From Pauljensenia sp018375675 (lineage in GTDB: Bacteria > Actinomycetota > Actinomycetes > Actinomycetales > Actinomycetaceae), in contig JAPWAE010000001.1 in the NCBI GenBank assembly GCA_041432705.1, positions 1 through 64,000 of the forward strand: DNA of 64,000 nt, in the 5' to 3' direction. The position numbers and the translations under genes were made by a program. Below are positions 24,123 through 33,146 of the stretch, piece after piece; positions within the stretch are counted from its first letter, which is position 1, and every line of letters starts with the position of its first letter. Below the pieces are notes generated by a model. That model ran no database searches, was not told the DNA's origin, and worked only from the letters and a program-made list of their open reading frames with translations.

Positions 24123-25814
24123 ATGAAGTCTTTGTACGAGAACCTCAGCGAACCCGCGCCCCTGGAAGATGGCGCACTGCGAGTGATCCCGCTGGGAGGT
24201 CTCGGCGAGGTCGGCCGCAACATGAATGTCCTCGAATACCGGGGCAAGCTCCTGGTCGTGGACTGTGGCGTCCTCTTCCCCGAGGAGACCCAGCCCGGCG
24301 TCGACCTGATCCTGCCGGATTTCTCTTGGATCGAAGAGCGCATGGACGACGTTGTCGGCCTCGTCCTCACCCACGGCCACGAGGACCACATCGGCGCCGT
24401 GCCCTACCTGTTCAAGCTGCGCTCTGACATCCCGGTCTACGGCTCCGACTTGACCCTGGCCTTCGTCGCACCCAAGCTGCGCGAACACCGCCTGCCAGAC
24501 CCCGACCTCAACGTCGTCGCCGAGGGCGACCGCCTCACCGTCGGCCCCTTCGACCTCGAGTTCGTCTCCGTCACCCACTCAATCCCCGACGCGCTCGCGA
24601 TCTTCGTGCGCACCGATGCGGGTAACGTCCTCATCACGGGTGACTTCAAGATGGACCAGCTGCCGCTGGACCGTCGCCTCACCGACCTGCGCGCCTTCGC
24701 CCGTATGGGCGAGGAGGGCGTCGACCTGTTCATGGTGGACTCCACGAACGCGCTGGTGCCCGGATTCATCACGCCTGAGCGCGAGATCGGCCCGGTCCTG
24801 GACCGGGTGTTCGGCGAGGCCACGGGCCAGATCGTCGTCGCCTCCTTCGCCTCGCACGTGCACCGCGTCCAGCAGGTCATCAACGCCGCCGCCCACCACG
24901 GGCGTCGCGTGGCCTTCGTGGGCCGGTCCATGGAGCGCAACATGCGCATCGCGGAAGAAAAGGGCTACCTGTCGATCCCGGAGGGCATCATCGTGGACCT
25001 CAAGGGCATCGGCGAGCTGCCGCCCTCCCAGCGCGTCTACATGGCGACCGGTTCGCAGGGTGAGCCGATGGCCGCACTGTCGCGCATGTCGGTGGGATCG
25101 CACCGCACTGTGACGATTGAGCCGGGCGACATGGTTGTTCTGGCCTCCTCGCTGATCCCGGGTAACGAGAACTCCGTGTACCGCGTCATCAACGACCTGA
25201 CGCGCCTCGGTGCGCGCGTCGTGTCGAAGGAGAACGCGAAGGTGCACGTGTCCGGTCACGCGAGCGCCGGCGAGCTCATCTACTGCTACAACATTGTTCA
25301 GCCCAAGAACGTCATGCCCATCCACGGCGAGGTCCGCCACCTGGTGGGCAACGGCCAGCTGGCCGTCAAGACGGGCATCGACCCGCAGAACGTGGTCCTG
25401 GCCGAGGATGGCGTGACGGTCGACCTCAAGGACGGCGTCGCGCGCGTGTCGGGCATCGTGCCCTGCGAGTACGTGTACGTGGACGGCCGCTCGATCGGAG
25501 AGATCTCCGAGGATGAGCTGGAGACCCGCCGCACCCTGGGGTCGGAGGGCTTCATCTCGATCTTTGCGGTCGTCGAGCACGATTCGGGCATGGTTCTGGC
25601 TGGTCCCGAGATTCGCGCGATCGGAATGGCCGAGGACGACTCGGTGTTCGAGGAGATCCTCCCCGACGTCGCGCAGGCGCTCAAGGACGCGGCCGCTCCC
25701 GGCGGGCAGGACCCCTACGTCCTGCAGCAGGCGATGCGCCGCGTGATCGGACGCTGGGTTGCGCGACGCTTGCGTCGTCGTCCTATGATCGTTCCGGTCG
25801 TCACCGAACAGTAG
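24123..25814 (+). CDS. rnj: Ribonuclease J
   Basis: RNase J is a metallo-beta-lactamase/beta-CASP nuclease with 5'-3' exo- and endonuclease activity in mRNA decay and rRNA maturation. The 563-residue product shows IPLGGLGEVGRNMNVLEY, the zinc motif THGHEDHIGAVPYL (near 83-96), GDFKMDQLP, the beta-CASP domain (VASFASHVHRVQQVI ... GRSMERNM), the motif-C Ser/His region HVSGHASAGEL and PIHGEVRHL, then the C-terminal domain. The frame is open 135 codons upstream over the ABC ATPase gene, but the family N-terminus starts at the ATG at 24123. CAGACT lies 6 nt before the start, so a leaderless mRNA is possible. Confidence 0.96.
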   Translation: MKSLYENLSEPAPLEDGALRVIPLGGLGEVGRNMNVLEYRGKLLVVDCGVLFPEETQPGVDLILPDFSWIEERMDDVVGLVLTHGHEDHIGAVPYLFKLRSDIPVYGSDLTLAFVAPKLREHRLPDPDLNVVAEGDRLTVGPFDLEFVSVTHSIPDALAIFVRTDAGNVLITGDFKMDQLPLDRRLTDLRAFARMGEEGVDLFMVDSTNALVPGFITPEREIGPVLDRVFGEATGQIVVASFASHVHRVQQVINAAAHHGRRVAFVGRSMERNMRIAEEKGYLSIPEGIIVDLKGIGELPPSQRVYMATGSQGEPMAALSRMSVGSHRTVTIEPGDMVVLASSLIPGNENSVYRVINDLTRLGARVVSKENAKVHVSGHASAGELIYCYNIVQPKNVMPIHGEVRHLVGNGQLAVKTGIDPQNVVLAEDGVTVDLKDGVARVSGIVPCEYVYVDGRSIGEISEDELETRRTLGSEGFISIFAVVEHDSGMVLAGPEIRAIGMAEDDSVFEEILPDVAQALKDAAAPGGQDPYVLQQAMRRVIGRWVARRLRRRPMIVPVVTEQ

Positions 25815-25883
25815 TCTGGCAGTCTTCATTGACGATGCCCTGGCACGCTGGGCGGTAGCGTGCGCTTGAAGGAAGGAATCTAC

Positions 25884-26831
25884 GTGTCGGGTCGTTTTAT
25901 TTCGACGCACTCCGTTGCGCTCGTGTTGCCGATGCATATCGCGTACGTGCCGGAGCGCGGTGGATCCGTTCATGCGGATGCCGCCAGCTCGCGCCCGGGC
26001 GGCGGCTTCACGACCCTGTGCGCCGCTGCGGCCATGGGCGTGCCGACTGCAGCCGCGTCGCCGCTAGGCACGGGTCCGAACTCTTTCGCCGTTCGTCAGC
26101 AGCTGGTCGAGGCCGGCGTCGAGGTCCTGACCCCCGAACTGGTGGGTGACATCGGCGTCGTTATTCAGCTCATCGTCGAAGACGGGTCGATGCGTTCGGT
26201 CGTGACGGCCGGCGTCGAATCGGAACCGTCGCGCGGTGCCCTTGCGAGCATCGAGCTGCGCGAGGGGGATGTGGTCCATGTGGCCGCCTCCGACATGACG
26301 AGCGCGCACGCGGCTTCCGAGCTGAGCGAGTGGGCCGCGTCCCTGCCTCCCTTCGTAACTCTCGTCGTCTCGGTGTCTCCCGCAGTCGCGCAGGTTCCCG
26401 TTGAAGCGTGGGAGGTGATCTTCCCCCGCGCCGACGTCGTGACAATGAACAGCTGGGAGGCCTCCACGCTCGCCGGCATTCTCGACGCCAACCGTCACGG
26501 ATCCACGATCCGCACCTACATGCGCCCGGACGCCGCCACGGTTCGCCGCGTGGGGGAGCGGGGCTGCGAGCTGCAGAAGGTTGCGGATGCTCCCGTCATC
26601 TCGATTCCCGCGTTCCAGTCGCGTATTGCGGACACCGCGGGCGTGGGCGATACGCACATCGGAGAGATGTGTGCGGGCCTGGCCATGGGCTACGACCTCG
26701 AGACCGCGTGTCTCATGGCGAACGCAGGTGCCGCGCTGGCCATCTCCCACGAGTCGGCCCTGCCCGTCCCCACGCGTGAGCAGGTTGAAAACGTGCTCGA
26801 AACCGGGGTTGTTACGAACATCCTGCGCTGA
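25884..26831 (+). CDS. PfkB-family carbohydrate kinase
   Basis: The 315-residue product is a ribokinase-like (PfkB) kinase that should phosphorylate a sugar or nucleoside; the substrate cannot be told. It has a glycine-rich N-terminal motif (SSRPGGGFTTLCAAAAMGVPT, near 37-57) and the ATP/anion-hole motif DTAGVGDTHIGEMCAGLAMG (near 249-268), in which the usual DTxGAGD is DTAGVGD. Start: the GTG at 25884 follows AAGGAAGGA with 6-nt spacing, better than the GTG at 25860. It lies between rnj and ftsK, co-directional with both. Confidence 0.85.
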   Translation: MSGRFISTHSVALVLPMHIAYVPERGGSVHADAASSRPGGGFTTLCAAAAMGVPTAAASPLGTGPNSFAVRQQLVEAGVEVLTPELVGDIGVVIQLIVEDGSMRSVVTAGVESEPSRGALASIELREGDVVHVAASDMTSAHAASELSEWAASLPPFVTLVVSVSPAVAQVPVEAWEVIFPRADVVTMNSWEASTLAGILDANRHGSTIRTYMRPDAATVRRVGERGCELQKVADAPVISIPAFQSRIADTAGVGDTHIGEMCAGLAMGYDLETACLMANAGAALAISHESALPVPTREQVENVLETGVVTNILR

Positions 26832-26888
26832 TCTCGCGCGGCGCGCCTGGCTGAGTGGGGCCGCGGCGGGCGATATGGTGGAAGGATC

Positions 26889-29732
26889 ATGGCACAATCG
26901 TCTCCACGCTCTTCGTCCGGTAAGGCTCCCGCGCGCCCGCGCGCCAAGGGAGCCTCGAACAAGTCCGCCCAAGCGCCCCAGCCTGAAGCAACGCAGCCAG
27001 GCTTCCTGGCACGCTTCTTTTCCGCGCTCGGTCGCGCCGGTGTCGGTGCCGTGCGCGCGTGGAAGGCGACCGATTCGCAGGTCAAGCGTGACGCTGCGGC
27101 CTTCGTCGCTGTCGCCGCGGCCATCGTTATCGCGCTGCGCGAGTGGTTCCAGATTTCCGGCGAGGCCGGGGACGCGATCCACCACGCCTCCGCCGGCCTG
27201 TTCGGCATCTTCTCCGTTGTCCTGCCCCTCGTCCTGATCGCCCTGGCCGTCGAGCTCGTCTCCGCGCGATCCGGGCGATCCGCGCTGCCCCACCACGTGG
27301 CAGGCGGCATCGGCATCACCGCAGCGCTCACCGGCCTGGTCCACATCTCGCGTGGAAATCCCGCGATGGGCACCGAACCCGGCATTGAGGCGGCCGGTGG
27401 CTTGCTCGGTTGGTTCGTCGCACGCCCCCTCGCGCTACTGCTGTCCGGCTGGGGTGCGGGTGCCCTCATGATCCTCCTCCTGGCCTACTCGATCCTGCTC
27501 GCCACGCGTACGGCCGTCGCCGACGTTCCCGCGCGCCTGCGCGACCTCGCCGCCCACCTCAGCGGTGAGCGCCCCGAGGGCAACGCCGAGGCCACCGATC
27601 AGGCTGGCGGCGATCCCGCCAAGGAAGCCCGCCGCAAGGCACGCAAAGACCTCGCAGCGGGAGACGACGCCTTCCTCGACGAATACGACGGGGACGAGTC
27701 CTTCCGCAAGGCGACCGACACGGAATCCGTGGGGGAGACCCGCCTCCTGGAATCCGGTGCCATCGCGGCCCCCGCGTCCGCCCCGACTCCCGCGCCCCGG
27801 CCTCGTGCGACGACGCCCGACGCGCCCACCGAGATGCTCACCCAGATGCGTCCCGCCGTGGCCCCCGCGCCCGTCCAGGTGCCCGCGCACGTGCCCGAGC
27901 CCGAGCCTGAGGACGAGCCGGCGCCTCCGCCGATCACCGACGAACCCGAGGGGGCCTTCCAGCCCAACCTCGACGACTCGATCAGCTACACGCTGCCGTC
28001 GGAGGACCTCCTGGTTTCCGGTCCACCCCACATGACCCGTTCCTCTGTCAACGATCAGGTCGTCGCGGCCCTGGGACAGGTCTTCGCGGACTTCAACGTC
28101 GACGCGCGCGTCACCGGCTTCTCCCGAGGCCCGACAGTCACCCGCTACGAGGTCGTCCTCGGCGCCGGTGTGAAGGTCGACAAGCTCACCAACCTGTCGA
28201 AGAACATCGCCTACGCCGTGGCCTCCGCCGACGTGCGTATCCTCGCGCCGATCCCCGGCAAGAGCGCCATTGGTATCGAGATTCCCAACGCCGACCGTGA
28301 AAACGTGGCCCTCGGCGACGTCCTGCGCTCCGCAGCCGCCCGCCGCAACCAGCACCCGCTCGTCGTCGGCGTCGGCAAGGACGTCGAAGGCGGCTACGTC
28401 GTCACCAACCTGGCCAAGACGCCCCACATGCTGGTGGCCGGACAGACCGGTTCCGGTAAGTCCTCCTTCGTCAACTCCATGATCACGTCGATCATGATGC
28501 GTGCGACGCCCCAGCAGGTGCGCATGATCCTGGTCGACCCCAAGCGCGTGGAGCTCACGATCTACGAGGGGATCCCGCACCTCATCTCGCCCATCATCAC
28601 CGACGCCAAGAAGGCCGCCGAGGCCCTCGAATGGGTCGTCAAGGAGATGGACGCGCGCTACGACGATCTGTCGGACTACGGATTCAAGCACATCGACGAC
28701 TTCAACAAGGCGGTGGCCGCCGGACAGGTCCAGGCCAAGCCCGGGCTGGAGCGCACGCTGCACCCCTACCCGTACCTGCTCGTGGTCGTCGACGAACTCG
28801 CCGACCTTATGATGGTCGCCCCGCGAGACGTCGAGGCGTCGATTCAGCGCATCACGCAGCTCGCGCGCGCCGCCGGCATCCACCTGGTCCTCGCCACGCA
28901 GCGCCCCTCCGTCGACGTCGTCACCGGCCTCATCAAGGCCAACATCCCCTCGCGCCTCGCGTTCGCGACCTCCTCGCTGACCGACTCGCGCACGATCCTC
29001 GACCAGCCCGGCGCCGAAAAGCTCATCGGCCAGGGTGATGCGCTCTATTTGCCCGCGGGTGCCTCCAAGCCCATGCGTGTCCAGGGTGCCTGGGTCTCCG
29101 AATCCGAGATCCACCAGATCGTCTCCCACGTCAAGAGCCAGATGGAGACGCACTACCGAGACGACGTCGTGCCCGAAAAGAAGGAAGCCAAGGTCGCCGA
29201 AGACATCGGAGACGATCTCGAGGACCTGCTGCAGGCCGCCGAGCTCGTCGTCTCCACCCAGCTCGGCTCCACCTCGATGCTCCAGCGCAAGCTGCGCGTC
29301 GGCTTCGCCCGCGCCGGTCGCCTCATGGACCTGCTCGAGTCGCGCGAAATCGTCGGCCCCTCCGAAGGATCCAAGGCGCGCCAGGTGCTCGTCACCCCCG
29401 AGCAGCTGCCCGAGGTCCTCGCCATGCTGCGCGGAGAGTCCGCCGGCATCGCCGAGCCCGAGCCCGCCCCCGCGCCCGCTCCGGCCGCTCCCGAGGGGGC
29501 GCCCAGCCCGGCCATCGGTGCTGCGGTGGGTGCTGCGGGGGAAGCTCCTGCCTCGTCTGCGGCCAATGCGGAGCCCGCATCCGGTTACGAAATGGGCACG
29601 GCATCGGCCGGCGATTCGCGCGGCAGTGGGGTTGACCCGTACTCTGGTCATAACTTTGGTGGTTCCTCGCCCGACTGGGTTGACGAGGAGCCCGAGGATA
29701 ACGAGGATGCTTGGCAGCTCACGGGCCGCTGA
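26889..29732 (+). CDS. ftsK: DNA translocase FtsK
   Basis: FtsK pumps DNA through the septum and coordinates chromosome dimer resolution with division. The 947-residue product has an Ala/Pro-rich N-terminus, about four transmembrane helices (residues ~58-205), a Pro/Ala/Glu-rich linker (~215-360), and the motor domain with Walker A GQTGSGKSSFVNSMI (near 518), Walker B VVVDELADLMMV, and the ATQRPSVDVVTGLIKANIP and GQGDAL segments. The gamma DNA-reading winged helix is at ~785-850 (STSMLQRKLRVGFARAGRLMDLLESREIVGPSEGSKAR). The last ~90 residues are a low-complexity acidic and Gly/Ser tail. GGAAGGA precedes the ATG. pgsA follows within 20 bp. Confidence 0.96.
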   Translation: MAQSSPRSSSGKAPARPRAKGASNKSAQAPQPEATQPGFLARFFSALGRAGVGAVRAWKATDSQVKRDAAAFVAVAAAIVIALREWFQISGEAGDAIHHASAGLFGIFSVVLPLVLIALAVELVSARSGRSALPHHVAGGIGITAALTGLVHISRGNPAMGTEPGIEAAGGLLGWFVARPLALLLSGWGAGALMILLLAYSILLATRTAVADVPARLRDLAAHLSGERPEGNAEATDQAGGDPAKEARRKARKDLAAGDDAFLDEYDGDESFRKATDTESVGETRLLESGAIAAPASAPTPAPRPRATTPDAPTEMLTQMRPAVAPAPVQVPAHVPEPEPEDEPAPPPITDEPEGAFQPNLDDSISYTLPSEDLLVSGPPHMTRSSVNDQVVAALGQVFADFNVDARVTGFSRGPTVTRYEVVLGAGVKVDKLTNLSKNIAYAVASADVRILAPIPGKSAIGIEIPNADRENVALGDVLRSAAARRNQHPLVVGVGKDVEGGYVVTNLAKTPHMLVAGQTGSGKSSFVNSMITSIMMRATPQQVRMILVDPKRVELTIYEGIPHLISPIITDAKKAAEALEWVVKEMDARYDDLSDYGFKHIDDFNKAVAAGQVQAKPGLERTLHPYPYLLVVVDELADLMMVAPRDVEASIQRITQLARAAGIHLVLATQRPSVDVVTGLIKANIPSRLAFATSSLTDSRTILDQPGAEKLIGQGDALYLPAGASKPMRVQGAWVSESEIHQIVSHVKSQMETHYRDDVVPEKKEAKVAEDIGDDLEDLLQAAELVVSTQLGSTSMLQRKLRVGFARAGRLMDLLESREIVGPSEGSKARQVLVTPEQLPEVLAMLRGESAGIAEPEPAPAPAPAAPEGAPSPAIGAAVGAAGEAPASSAANAEPASGYEMGTASAGDSRGSGVDPYSGHNFGGSSPDWVDEEPEDNEDAWQLTGR

Positions 29733-29749
29733 GCGGGAAGGAAAAGGTC

Positions 29750-30463
29750 ATGAGCGAGAACGTGTCGCGCGTGCAGCGAGACAGCAAGGTTCCCGTGGTG
29801 AACCTGCCTAACGCGCTGACCGTTTTGCGTCTGGTCTTCGTTCCGGTCTTCATTGTTCTCGGCCTTCAGCAGTCGTGGACCGCGCTGTGGGCGGCCTTCG
29901 TCGTCTTCGCCGTCGCCGCAATCACGGACCGCTTCGACGGGGAGCTCGCGCGCTCGTGGGGGCAGATCACCGACTTCGGTCGTATCGCCGACCCCATCGC
30001 CGACAAGGCGCTGACCCTGTGCGGCTTCGGCCTGCTGTCCTACCAGGGGTATCTGCCCTGGTGGCTGACGATCCTCATCGCCGTTCGAGAGCTCGGCATC
30101 ACGGCGATGCGCGCCTTCTTCCTGCGCCGCGGCGTCGTCGTGTCCGCGAATCAGGCGGGCAAGATGAAGACCTTCATGCAGATGGTGGCCCTGGGGACCC
30201 TGCTGATCCCGTGGGCGCACTTCACGGCGATAAATGAGGCCAACGAGGGATGGGTGGTCCTGCTTATTCGCCTTGGCCAGATTTTCGCGGGCGTCGCGCT
30301 TGCTCTGACGCTCTACTCGGGCTTCATGTACGTCATCGACGGCGTGCGCCTCATGCGCGGGGCGAGCGCTGGCGAGGTCGTGGCGGACTCTGGCGACGAC
30401 GATGCCCCTGAGGAGCCTGCGCCGTCACGCAGCGGCACTGCGGGCCAGCATGTCCAGAGTTGA
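29750..30463 (+). CDS. pgsA: CDP-diacylglycerol--glycerol-3-phosphate 3-phosphatidyltransferase
   Basis: This integral membrane enzyme makes phosphatidylglycerol phosphate. The 237-residue product has the CDP-alcohol phosphotransferase motif D-x2-D-G-x2-A-R-x8-G-x3-D-x3-D as DRFDGELARSWGQITDFGRIADPIADK (near 62-88) and about five to six membrane segments. The C-terminal 35 residues are a Ser/Asp/Glu-rich tail. The ATG at 29750 has AAGGAAAAGG upstream. The order ftsK-pgsA-(cinA)-clgR-DUF3046-recA is an actinobacterial synteny block. Confidence 0.93.
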   Translation: MSENVSRVQRDSKVPVVNLPNALTVLRLVFVPVFIVLGLQQSWTALWAAFVVFAVAAITDRFDGELARSWGQITDFGRIADPIADKALTLCGFGLLSYQGYLPWWLTILIAVRELGITAMRAFFLRRGVVVSANQAGKMKTFMQMVALGTLLIPWAHFTAINEANEGWVVLLIRLGQIFAGVALALTLYSGFMYVIDGVRLMRGASAGEVVADSGDDDAPEEPAPSRSGTAGQHVQS

Positions 30464-30578
30464 GTGCGGGTGACGCAACCCATAGAGCGATCGACTCGTC
30501 GGTGGAATAAGCCCGAAATGGCCCGCGTTGTACGGATATGAATGCAACGCGAGGAATGACAGTGGAACGTCACAGCGT

Positions 30579-30591
30579 TTCGATGCGCGAA
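30579..30591. promoter_or_regulatory. Inverted repeat upstream of clgR
   Basis: TTCG-atgcg-CGAA lies about 31 nt upstream of the clgR -10 hexamer. ClgR regulators autoregulate from inverted repeats of this general type in other actinobacteria, so it is a candidate operator. I do not claim a consensus match. Confidence 0.3.
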
Positions 30592-30621
30592 CTAACAATG
30601 CGTCCCTCGAAACAGAACGGC

Positions 30622-30627
30622 TACAGT
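30622..30627 (+). promoter_or_regulatory. -10 hexamer for leaderless clgR mRNA
   Basis: TACAGT ends 6 nt before the ATG at 30634, and no Shine-Dalgarno is visible in the AACAGT spacer. This fixes the start at 30634 rather than the upstream in-frame ATGs. Confidence 0.6.
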
Positions 30628-30633
30628 AACAGT

Positions 30634-30948
30634 ATGGAAAAGACACTGAGCGAAACCCCGCTGCTGCGCAGCGAACTGGGCGATGTCCTGCGCGGCATCC
30701 GCCAGCGCCAGGGTCGAACCCTGCGCGAAGTCTCTTCGGAGGCCCAGGTCTCCCTCGGCTACCTGTCCGAGGTTGAGCGCGGCCAGAAGGAAGCCTCGTC
30801 GGAGCTGCTCGAGGCGATCACCTCGGCTCTGCGCGTGCCGCTGTGGTTCGTGCTTCGCGAGGTTTCCGAGCGCATGGCGATTATCGATGGTGCGGTCATT
30901 CCCGACGCGGTGCCCGACGATATCGTGCCCGTCACGCTGATTTCCTGA
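30634..30948 (+). CDS. clgR: XRE-family transcriptional regulator, ClgR type
   Basis: The 104-residue product has a helix-turn-helix of the Cro/C1 type (GDVLRGIRQRQGRTLREVSSEAQVSLGYLSEVERGQKEASSELLEAI, about residues 13-60), closely matching ClgR, the actinobacterial activator of Clp protease and stress genes. Its position between pgsA and recA is the ClgR position in mycobacteria and corynebacteria. The C-terminus lacks the Ala-Ala degradation tag reported for some ClgR proteins and ends in VTLIS. It starts 3 nt from the DUF3046 gene downstream. A leaderless promoter is visible. Confidence 0.85.
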   Translation: MEKTLSETPLLRSELGDVLRGIRQRQGRTLREVSSEAQVSLGYLSEVERGQKEASSELLEAITSALRVPLWFVLREVSERMAIIDGAVIPDAVPDDIVPVTLIS

Positions 30949-30951
30949 CGC

Positions 30952-31176
30952 GTGAAGCACTCTGAGTTTTACGAGGCGGTCGAGGCGACCTTCGGGTCGG
31001 CCCTCGGCCGTTCGTATGTCTCCGACCTCTATCTCGCCTCGCTAGGGGCGACCGCGCGCGAGGCGCTGTCCGCTGGCGTGAACCCGGACGAGGTCTGGGC
31101 GACCCTGTGCGAGGAAACCGGGCGCGAGGATGCGCGCTGGATTCATCGCGTGGATCCGCGTGAGCGGGGGCGCTGA
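30952..31176 (+). CDS. DUF3046 family protein
   Basis: The 74-residue product begins MKHSEFYEAVEATFGSALGRSYVSDLYLASLG and contains TAREALSAGVNPDEVWATLCEE and ARWIHR, the typical DUF3046 profile. DUF3046 genes lie directly upstream of recA across actinobacteria; the function is unknown. The start is a GTG only 3 nt after the clgR stop, so the two are probably translated from one mRNA. The C-terminus (RVDPRERGR) is slightly extended and basic. Confidence 0.9.
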   Translation: MKHSEFYEAVEATFGSALGRSYVSDLYLASLGATAREALSAGVNPDEVWATLCEETGREDARWIHRVDPRERGR

Positions 31177-31239
31177 CCGACTCGGGTTGTCGGTGTGATC
31201 GATGTCCGTCTGATTGGTGGGCGGCGTGTCGATCGATGG

Positions 31240-31255
31240 TCGAACATGTGTTCCA
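31240..31255. promoter_or_regulatory. LexA box (SOS box) upstream of recA
   Basis: TCGAACATGTGTTCCA matches the Gram-positive/actinobacterial SOS consensus TCGAACNNNNGTTCGA at 11 of 12 defined positions, 169 bp before recA. It makes recA a LexA target; lexA itself is in the window at 43975-44655. Confidence 0.85.
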
Positions 31256-31424
31256 TTTAAGCTTGTGGGCGACGACGCTCCGACGCGTGTCATCCACAGG
31301 GGTGACGTGCGCGGGACGCAGATGACGATGGCCGGTCGCATACTCGTCATGTCGCCTCGGAGAGGGGTGGCATTCCAGGCCAGGACACCCGCAGGCCGGA
31401 GAGGCCGCAGACGAAAGGATCACC

Positions 31425-32516
31425 ATGGCAGCCCGTAAAGCACCCGCCGCAAAGCCCGCGACCAACGATCGCAATAAGGCTCTCGAAGTCGCCCTGTCGC
31501 AGATTGATAAGCAGTTCGGCAAGGGCTCCGTCATGCGCCTGGGCGATGACAACCGCCCGCCCGTTCAGGTGATCCCCACGGGTTCCCTTGCTCTCGACGT
31601 CGCCCTCGGCATCGGTGGCCTCCCGCGCGGCCGAGTCATCGAGGTCTACGGCCCCGAGTCCTCCGGTAAGACCACGGTCGCCCTGCATGCCGTCGCCAAC
31701 GCTCAGAAGGCCGGTGGTAACGCGGCCTTCATCGACGCTGAGCACGCCCTCGACCCCGTCTACGCCCGCGCCCTGGGCGTGGACACCGACTCCCTCCTGG
31801 TCTCCCAGCCCGACACGGGTGAGCAGGCCCTCGAGATCGCCGACATGCTGATCCGCTCGGGTGGCATCGACATCATCGTTATCGACTCCGTTGCGGCGCT
31901 CGTGCCCAAGGCGGAAATCGAAGGCGAAATGGGTGACTCTCACGTCGGCCTGCAGGCCCGCCTCATGAGCCAGGCCCTGCGTAAGATCACGGGCGCCCTG
32001 TCCGCCACTGGCACCACCGCGATCTTCATCAACCAGCTGCGCGAAAAGATCGGTGTCTTCTTCGGCTCCCCGGAGACCACGACGGGCGGTAAGGCCCTGA
32101 AGTTCTACGCATCTGTGCGTATCGACGTGCGTCGCATCGAGACCCTCAAGGAGGCCGGCGCCCCCGTCGGCAACCGCACGCGCGCCAAGGTCGTCAAGAA
32201 CAAGATGGCCCCGCCCTTCAAGCAGGCTGAGTTCGATATCGTCTACGGCAAGGGCATTTCGCGCGAGGGCTCGATTATCGACATGGGCGTCGAGGCCGGT
32301 ATCGTGCGCAAGTCCGGGTCCTGGTTCACCTACGGGGACGACCAGCTGGGCCAGGGCAAGGAGAACGTGCGTCAGTTCCTCGTGGACAACCCTGAGCTGG
32401 CCAACGAGATCGAACAGAAGATCCTCGTCTCGCTGGGCATCGGCGAGGCCCCGGATCCTGATCAGGCGTCTCAGGACGTGCCCGACATCGATCCTGATGA
32501 GGACGCGGGCTTCTGA
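31425..32516 (+). CDS. recA: Recombinase RecA
   Basis: RecA forms filaments on ssDNA for homologous recombination and stimulates LexA self-cleavage. The 363-residue product has Walker A GPESSGKTT (near 76-84), DAEHALDPVYA, Walker B IIVIDSVAALVPKAEIEGEMGD, L2 region INQLREKIGVFFGSPETTTGG and C-terminal PVGNRTRAKVVKNKMAPPFKQAEFDI. The 18-residue Ala/Lys-rich N-terminus and acidic C-terminus (DIDPDEDAGF) are normal. A 248-bp gap with a LexA box precedes it; recX follows after 3 bp. Confidence 0.98.
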   Translation: MAARKAPAAKPATNDRNKALEVALSQIDKQFGKGSVMRLGDDNRPPVQVIPTGSLALDVALGIGGLPRGRVIEVYGPESSGKTTVALHAVANAQKAGGNAAFIDAEHALDPVYARALGVDTDSLLVSQPDTGEQALEIADMLIRSGGIDIIVIDSVAALVPKAEIEGEMGDSHVGLQARLMSQALRKITGALSATGTTAIFINQLREKIGVFFGSPETTTGGKALKFYASVRIDVRRIETLKEAGAPVGNRTRAKVVKNKMAPPFKQAEFDIVYGKGISREGSIIDMGVEAGIVRKSGSWFTYGDDQLGQGKENVRQFLVDNPELANEIEQKILVSLGIGEAPDPDQASQDVPDIDPDEDAGF

Positions 32517-32519
32517 GTC

Positions 32520-33146
32520 GTGGTCCGCTACCTGGATCCTGAAGATCATCCTGAGCTGGGGGAGGAGCGCCGGCGGCGCTCCTCCCCGGGTGAGAGGCTC
32601 ACGCGCGCCCGTGAACGCAATGCGGCCCTGACGGGCACGGCGGCGATCGAGGCCGCGCGCGAGGTCGCCCTGCGTAAACTCGACGCGCGCGCATGTTCTC
32701 GTTCGGAGTTGACCAGCGCGATTGAAGGGCGCGGCTTTAGCGCCGAGATCGCCGCCCGCGTCGTCGACCGTCTCGAGGCTGTTGGTCTCGTCGATGATCA
32801 GGCGTATGCGGACGCGCTCGTCCGCTCGCGTTTCTCGGGAACGGGAGCGTCCGGTCGTGCGCTGCGCGAGGTTCTCGTGCGCAAGGGGTTGGACTCCTCG
32901 ACGATCGAGCGTGCCCTGTCTCAGATCGATCGGGACGACGAGGCCGAGCGTGCGGCGCAGCTGGTGGCTCGCAAACGTCGCTCCCTCGCGGGCGTCCCGC
33001 GCGAGACCGCCTACCGTAGACTGAGTTCCATGCTCGCACGCAAGGGGTATTCGCCGTCCGTCGCGTCTGCCGCCGTGCGCGACGCCCTCGACTCGTGGGG
33101 CGACGAGGATAGCGGTACTGAGGAGGCCTGGCAGTGGGGACTGTGA
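32520..33146 (+). CDS. recX: Regulatory protein RecX
   Basis: RecX inhibits RecA filament extension. The 208-residue product shows the three-repeat RecX pattern: ALRKLDARACSRSELTSAIEGRGFSAEIAARVVDRLEAVGLVDDQAYADALVRSR, then GRALREVLVRKGLDSSTIERALS, then YRRLSSMLARKGYSPSVASAAVRDAL. The first ~45 residues are a charged extension. The GTG start is 3 nt after the recA stop, so translation is coupled. It overlaps the cinA start by 13 bp. Confidence 0.94.
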   Translation: MVRYLDPEDHPELGEERRRRSSPGERLTRARERNAALTGTAAIEAAREVALRKLDARACSRSELTSAIEGRGFSAEIAARVVDRLEAVGLVDDQAYADALVRSRFSGTGASGRALREVLVRKGLDSSTIERALSQIDRDDEAERAAQLVARKRRSLAGVPRETAYRRLSSMLARKGYSPSVASAAVRDALDSWGDEDSGTEEAWQWGL

